Positions 59,641 to 64,000 of a stretch of DNA of 64,000 nucleotides are shown one piece after another; position 1 is the stretch's first letter; every line of letters begins with the position of its first letter. Made by a program: the position numbers and the translations under genes. This DNA is from Lunularia cruciata (Eukaryota > Streptophyta > Marchantiopsida > Lunulariales > Lunulariaceae), in NCBI GenBank assembly GCA_948567375.1, contig OX419755.1:38507001-38571000 (forward strand), written 5' to 3'. The notes under the pieces were generated by a model. The model was given only the letters and a program-made list of their open reading frames with translations. It was not told the DNA's origin and made no database searches.

Positions 59641-60380
59641 TGTGGCACTTTAGAATCTATGTATGACTTATGTGTGAGTTGTGCTTCAATAGTGTATGAT
59701 GTTGACAGAGATGTATGTTGTGTAGCGATGTATATATGCACGACAGCTGTCACGCCATTTGTAGTTCCGCATCTAGCTGCTCGGACACTGGAGTTCTAGT
59801 GATAGTAGTTAGAGTTATTTCAGCAATTTCTCAAGGACTACTTTCCGACAGTCTGATTTGGTGTTTGGGGTACTGACTTCACGGTAGGGCCCACCGTTCA
59901 CAATGTCAAGTGTGCCGTCAGCGAGACCGTTAGGGTTCCAGTGCTAGCTCGAGTCTAGGGGGGTATAGTTTCAAAGTGAGCTCTAGAGAGCTCACTTCTT
60001 CGATGTTGAGCCTTTGAGTTCTTGGCTATGGTGGACAGAGGCCGGCGAGCGTCACCTGGATTCTCTATGCTTGAGTGGGTGTGGCTTGACTGTAATCAGT
60101 GCCCAGTTGTTGGCAGTTTATAGAGTGACAGATCAAGTACTGATCTGAGTTGAGTTGAGTTGAAAGTGTTAAGCAATCTGATTATTGTGGCACTTTAGAG
60201 TCTATGTTGGACTTGGATGATCCAGATGTTCTCAATAGGCAAAGATCTTTTGGAAAGTGATGCCGATAGCCTTTGAAAACTTGGTGATTGCTCAGCATAG
60301 AGATATGTGTGAGTTGTGCTTCTATAGTGTATGATGTTGACAGCGATGTATGTTGTGTAGCAATGTATATACGCATGACA
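59641..60380 (+). repeat. Rearranged 3' end of element E
   Basis: Order: unit X1 (59641-59745, TGTGGCAC...CGACA), then 3' LTR start to ~438 bp (59748-60185), then a second X unit (60186-60380) that ends the element. The second X unit carries an internal ~100-bp copy of the integrase C-terminal region (compare 58926-59042). The rest of the LTR present at the 5' end is missing. This looks like template switching during reverse transcription or a deletion between tandem copies. Confidence 0.7.
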
Positions 60381-62293
60381 CCTCCTCCATGCTTGTGTCC
60401 ACACCTGAAGCTCCTTCTTCAGAATCTGATTCCCAATAATCAGAAGATGGTGTATCTGAATGTGAAGTGTTGGTGGTGTTAGTCACAGGAACAGTGACTA
60501 TGGTTTGATGGCCCAATCCTCAAGTAACCTTTGTGCCATCGATCAGTTGTGCGTGCTGCTCTCAACCATGGCCTCCCAAGAAGTAAGTCATAGCTTGAAT
60601 CCTTCAAGACTTGGAAAGTCATGAGATTTTGAACTCCCCTAACTGAAACTACCACCTTATCCATCACTCCTACTGGTCGAACTTGTTGCTTGTTTGCCAT
60701 GCTCACCACAAATGTTGAAGGTCTTGAGGGTATCATACCTAACTTCTTCATCAACCTTTTTGACATGGCATTCACTGTTGATCCTCCATCAACCAATGCA
60801 TCCTTGATGTTGTGACCATTCACTCTCACATCAATCTTGGAGGCATATTCACAAGCCTCCCATGGTGCTGGCTTGGCATCCACCACCCCCATTGATATTG
60901 GAACTTTTGCCTTCTTCTTCTTCTTGCTCCTTGTAGATTTCAAACCACCTCTAAGCTCCTTTCTCAAGATAGGGTTCAAAGCAATCAATTGGCCCACTAT
61001 GATGTTAGCCTTGTGACTACCAACATCCTCCAACACATTGTAGTTCAATTGTTGCTTTGAGATCAAGAAGTCCTCCATCCCCAACCTCTTCCTTGGAGTC
61101 TTTGTTGTTGATGGTGTTGAGGTGCGAGTGCTCCTAGTAGACATAGGAGTATCCTTGCTTGAAGTAAATCCTTGAGAAGAGTGAACATCCTCTGCAAAAC
61201 GAGCTCTCTTCTTCTCTTGTACCAAAAGTTCCAAATTAAGACCCTTGGAGTTTGAGCACTCTCCCTTCTCATACTTACTCTCAACCACATCTATGGATGC
61301 TATCCCCTTACCTTTGTTGGGATTAGGAGCCACTTGGGTTTCACTACCTCCCTCTTTCCCTCTATTGGCTCCCTCATAACCCCTTCCTCCATGGTAAGTG
61401 GAATTTGGGCAATTCCTTTGGATATGGCCTCTTCCTCCACAACCAAAAAAATTTCTATCATTGAAATTGTTGGCTGGTTGGCCTCCTCTATATGGATAGT
61501 TTCCATAACTCCTAGTCCCTCTCCCTACATTCTCCCATAGTTGCACCACATTGATCTTGAGATCCGCAAGTTGTTTTGTGATGGTTTGGAATGGATCTTT
61601 TGGTGGAGGTGCAAGAACTGGAGCAACTACTACTTGTGGTGCAACCCTTGTCACCAAAGTATCAGAAGTTCCACCATACTTGTAGCCTTGAGGAGGATGC
61701 ATAACCTCCTTCACCACCAAATCACTCTCATCCCCTTCCAAACTCTCCTCCATACAAATTGCGATCTTGATAGCTTCAACCTTGGAAGAAGGTTTCTCAT
61801 GTCTCACCTTGCTTCTAATTTGTGATCTCAACCCTCCCACAAAATTCTTGGTGAGCATGGCCCCTATGCCAATCATTGTAGTCTCCACATCATCCCCACC
61901 CTTCCTCAACACTATGCAAAATCTGGACTCCAACTTTTCCACTCTTTCCACATAGACTCTCACTTTCTCTCCATCTCCTTGCTTGAGAAATGTAACCTCA
62001 CTCATCAATCTCTCATAACTCTCATCAGGAAGAAAGTTCTCAATGAGTGCTAAAGTCAAAGTCTCCCAAGACTCCTCTTCCCCATCTCTCCTCTCTCTCT
62101 TTTGGTATTCTGACTCATACCATGTAAGTGCTGCATCCTCAAAGAAATCTGGTAATAATGAGGCCCACTCATTCTTCCTCCTCTCATTGTTTCCTATGCA
62201 AGCTCTCTTGAAATCTCTCACAAAGGCCTCCATATCTTCTCCATCCTTGCCAAAGAAAACCGGAAATTTCTCTATCTTAACCTCTCACTATCT
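60381..62293 (-). pseudogene. Element D gag and protease
   Basis: The ATG at 62233 lies inside a frame open from ~62290 (EKFPVFFGKDGEDMEAF). The gag domain reads VRDFKRACIG...LLPDFFEDAALTWYE...LIENFLPDE, and a coiled region follows. The zinc knuckle is damaged: FFGCGGRGHIQRNC has Phe in place of the first Cys. The aspartic protease is represented by ALVDGGSTVNAMSKRL (DGG rather than DSG/DTG) and the flap/C-terminal segment YDLLLGRPWL. A one-base shift near 60500 separates this frame from the continuation (TNTTNTSHSDTPSSDYWESDSEE), which then runs in frame into pol once E is removed. Confidence 0.88.
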
Positions 62294-62515
62294 TTCTTTC
62301 TCTCAAATTTTTTTTTCTCTTTTCTTTTCTCTCACTCTATTACTAATAGAGTATATACATGACTAACATCATCTGAGAATAATCCACTCTAGGGAACACA
62401 AAAGGTTCAGGTTGCTCCAAGATTTCTATAGCAACATCAAATCCTAGAGTGCATATTAATCTAACTCTCATGGATAGTTTATCCATAAGTTGAAAGATTA
62501 TCTCCATCACTAATT

Positions 62516-63143
62516 TTAAGAACTAGCTGATGAAGGTGGTAGTATTTCTGTAGTTGTACTAAGATTCTCTCCAAGATCCTTCACCAAAGTCTCCAAAAGT
62601 GCTTTTACTCCACTACACTCATGTCCTTTTGGAAGTCCTTCCACTCCACAAACCTCACACAACTCCTTGGTCTTAGATCTTCTCCCTCCTAATCTTGGTG
62701 AAGAAGGTCCAACATGCAAACCCAAGTCAAGTAAGCCTCTCCTTTCCCTCAATCTCTTGCTCTCAAAGGTCAATGGACATGAACTTGCCTTATGTCCCTT
62801 CTCTCCACATAGAAAGCACTTAGACTCACTCTTTCCTCCAAGTGGTGTAGGTTTCTGGATCCTCTCAACACTCTCTTCAAATTCTATTGTAAACTCTCTT
62901 TTCCTCAAATCTACCCCTACAATCACCTCAAACCCTTGGGGAACCTTGCATAATCTCAATTTCCACTCTTGATGACCCTCCATGTTCCCAAGATGAATCT
63001 AAACACTCAAACATGCTTTTTGTTGATCTCAAACTCCTCATGCATGAGATCTCCACTCTGCAGAATTGACCCTTCCTCACAATGTCACTCAAATCTCCCA
63101 ACCAGTACATCACAGTCCTCTGAAATTCGGCACACTTGATCAC
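62516..63143 (-). pseudogene. Extra upstream ORF of element D with a CCHC knuckle
   Basis: Located 5' of gag on the element's strand, in two overlapping frame pieces (63143-62928 and 62983-62516). The second piece has an intact CCHC knuckle (CFLCGEKGHKASSC), then a second Cys/His cluster (CEVCGVEGLPKGHEC). The first piece has no recognised domain. A standard gypsy element has no coding sequence here. It may be an accessory nucleic-acid-binding protein or a captured fragment of another gag. A frameshift seems to separate the two pieces. Confidence 0.55.
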
Positions 63144-63842
63144 AACTCTAGGACGTCCCTCCCTGCAAAATTTCAGATCTTTTCATCAAGCCATTTGGCC
63201 TAGACACCTTTCTATTCAGCACCCAATTTCAAATTTGGTCTGAAAACCACCCCCCTCACTTCAAAAAACTCATAACGCCCTGTGCAAGAACGATCTCTTG
63301 CTAATTTTTGTGGCAGTAGGTACAATACAACGCACTGAATTTTCTTAGAAATTTTCAGGACAATTCACTGAAAATTGAAGAAATGGGAGACTTTGTACAA
63401 TTTTCCAGAGAGCATGCAGTTGCGGGAGCACTTTACCCTATCAAGTTTCAAAAATTCTAGCTCAATGCACATAGTAGCTCTGATAATAATTTCAAGTGTG
63501 CTAACTGAAAGATAACCCAAGTTATCATGTGTAGAAATTTCAAGTTCAAATCTTAAACTTGAGATTTTGCCCAAAATCACCTTAATCCCCAAAATCTGCA
63601 ATCCACCTCACACAATCTCTCCAATTCCTCTCATGTATACAAGATGTACAAAATCACCTCAAAGACATCATAATGAATTACAGGGTATACAAATGGATCT
63701 TGGTTCTCTAACATAAGTTCAGCCCTCTCCTCTCTTAATGTTCTCTCCAAGTGAGCTCTCATAGCCTCCTTCTGCCTAATGTAGAATTGAACGCGGAACA
63801 TTATCTTGCCTTCTAGAGAGGTCCCAACAACGGAACCAAAAA
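63144..63842 (-). other. Element D 5' leader
   Basis: This is non-coding leader with several short frames. The part at 63631-63842 is conserved with element C (41798-42003), including the open stretch IMFRVQFYIRQKE.MRAHLERTL, which may be a small leader peptide or simply conserved RNA sequence. Confidence 0.6.
63821..63838 (-). other. Element D primer-binding site (tRNA-Glu type)
   Basis: On the minus strand TGGTTCCGTTGTTGGGAC follows the 5' LTR after a few bases. It matches the tRNA-Glu 3'-end complement TGGTTCCGTTGCCGGGAC except for CC to TT. Confidence 0.75.
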
Positions 63843-64000
63843 TGTGAGCCGGCCTGTCTCTCACTCAAGATGAACCTCTGATGGCTATTATGGTAGCGCA
63901 CCATGGACTAAGAAGGCAAAGAACCCAAACTCCATCATACTCCTCCAAGGCTAACACTCCAAGACTCAAGACATTGCTCACTAGAGAACTCAATGAGAGA
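63843..64000 (-). repeat. Element D 5' LTR, partial (runs off the window)
   Basis: 158 bp starting TGTGAGCC on the plus strand are near-identical to the start of 42004-42695. The remaining ~530 bp should lie beyond the window end. Confidence 0.92.

Larger units (their letters stand above)
45660..60380 (+). mobile_element. Element E: gypsy-type retrotransposon carrying a DNA methyltransferase and a PHD finger
   Basis: The 14,721-bp insertion lies in the pol gene of D, flanked by the 4-bp duplication CCTC (45656-45659 and 60381-60384). Its termini are TGTCA/TGACA. Order on the plus strand: 5' LTR, primer site, gag with two zinc knuckles (with a later solo LTR inside), protease, C5 cytosine methyltransferase, a 3.9-kb repeat-rich spacer, reverse transcriptase, RNase H, integrase, PHD finger, and a rearranged 3' LTR. 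Deleting E plus one CCTC joins the two halves of D in frame, which fixes the borders. The coding regions carry many TAG/TGA stops and a few frameshifts, so this copy is inactive. Confidence 0.93.
42004..64000 (-). mobile_element. Element D: Ty3/gypsy retrotransposon, minus strand, split by element E
   Basis: The 3' LTR (42004-42695) and the start of the 5' LTR (63843 onward) bracket pol (42744-45659), the inserted element E, gag-protease (60381-62293), an extra zinc-knuckle ORF (62516-63143) and a tRNA-Glu primer site. The 5' LTR runs off the window. Minus E, the visible part is ~7.3 kb. It belongs to the same LTR family as element C and the solo LTR. Confidence 0.92.

Noticed and set aside
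59641-59745. Short 105-bp LTR of element E (TG...CA after a purine tract)
   Set aside because: Both B and E begin at TGTCACGCC on their left side and no X unit is present there, so X does not behave as an LTR.

Overview
The window is nuclear DNA of a land plant, most likely of a bryophyte or other non-angiosperm lineage. It holds three host protein-coding genes and a large nest of retrotransposons. The evidence is a multi-exon SBP-box (SPL) transcription factor with the plant-specific domain layout, a plant SRC2-like C2-domain gene, a MAPKKK-like kinase gene, and Ty1/copia, Ty3/gypsy and LINE remnants. The lineage is an inference from gene style and from the kind of retroelements present. Species cannot be read from the sequence.

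Layout. 1-6348: no recognised gene; the last ~2 kb is the probable promoter and leader of the SPL gene. 6349-17454: a ten-exon SPL gene whose two longest introns share a family of hairpin-bearing repeats. 19018-23916: a complete but decayed copia element with a perfect 5-bp target duplication. 27065-27871: an intronless C2 gene. 29995-30990: an intronless kinase gene. 31.6-33.4 kb: a LINE fragment beside a ~1 kb terminal-inverted-repeat element. 33.9-64 kb: nested LTR retrotransposons.

The nest, outermost first, is: element A (gag fragment, from about 33.87 kb), interrupted by element B (from 34312), which received an unclassified coiled-coil insertion (36313-40054). B was then interrupted by element C (41120), C by element D (minus strand, 42004 to beyond the window), D by element E (plus strand, 45660-60380), and E by a solo LTR of the C/D family (48838-49529). 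Several borders are exact. Removing E and its 4-bp duplication restores one reading frame across the D polyprotein, and removing the solo LTR does the same for the E gag.

The main discovery candidate is element E. It is a ~14.7 kb Ty3/gypsy-type element that carries a C5 cytosine DNA methyltransferase of DNMT3-like motif order between its protease and reverse transcriptase. It also carries a Cys4-His-Cys3 PHD finger after its integrase. This copy is dead. Its premature stops are TAG or TGA and never TAA, the pattern expected from deamination of methylated CHG (CAG to TAG) and CG (CGA to TGA) sites. The element family that encodes a methyltransferase therefore appears to have been eroded by cytosine methylation itself.
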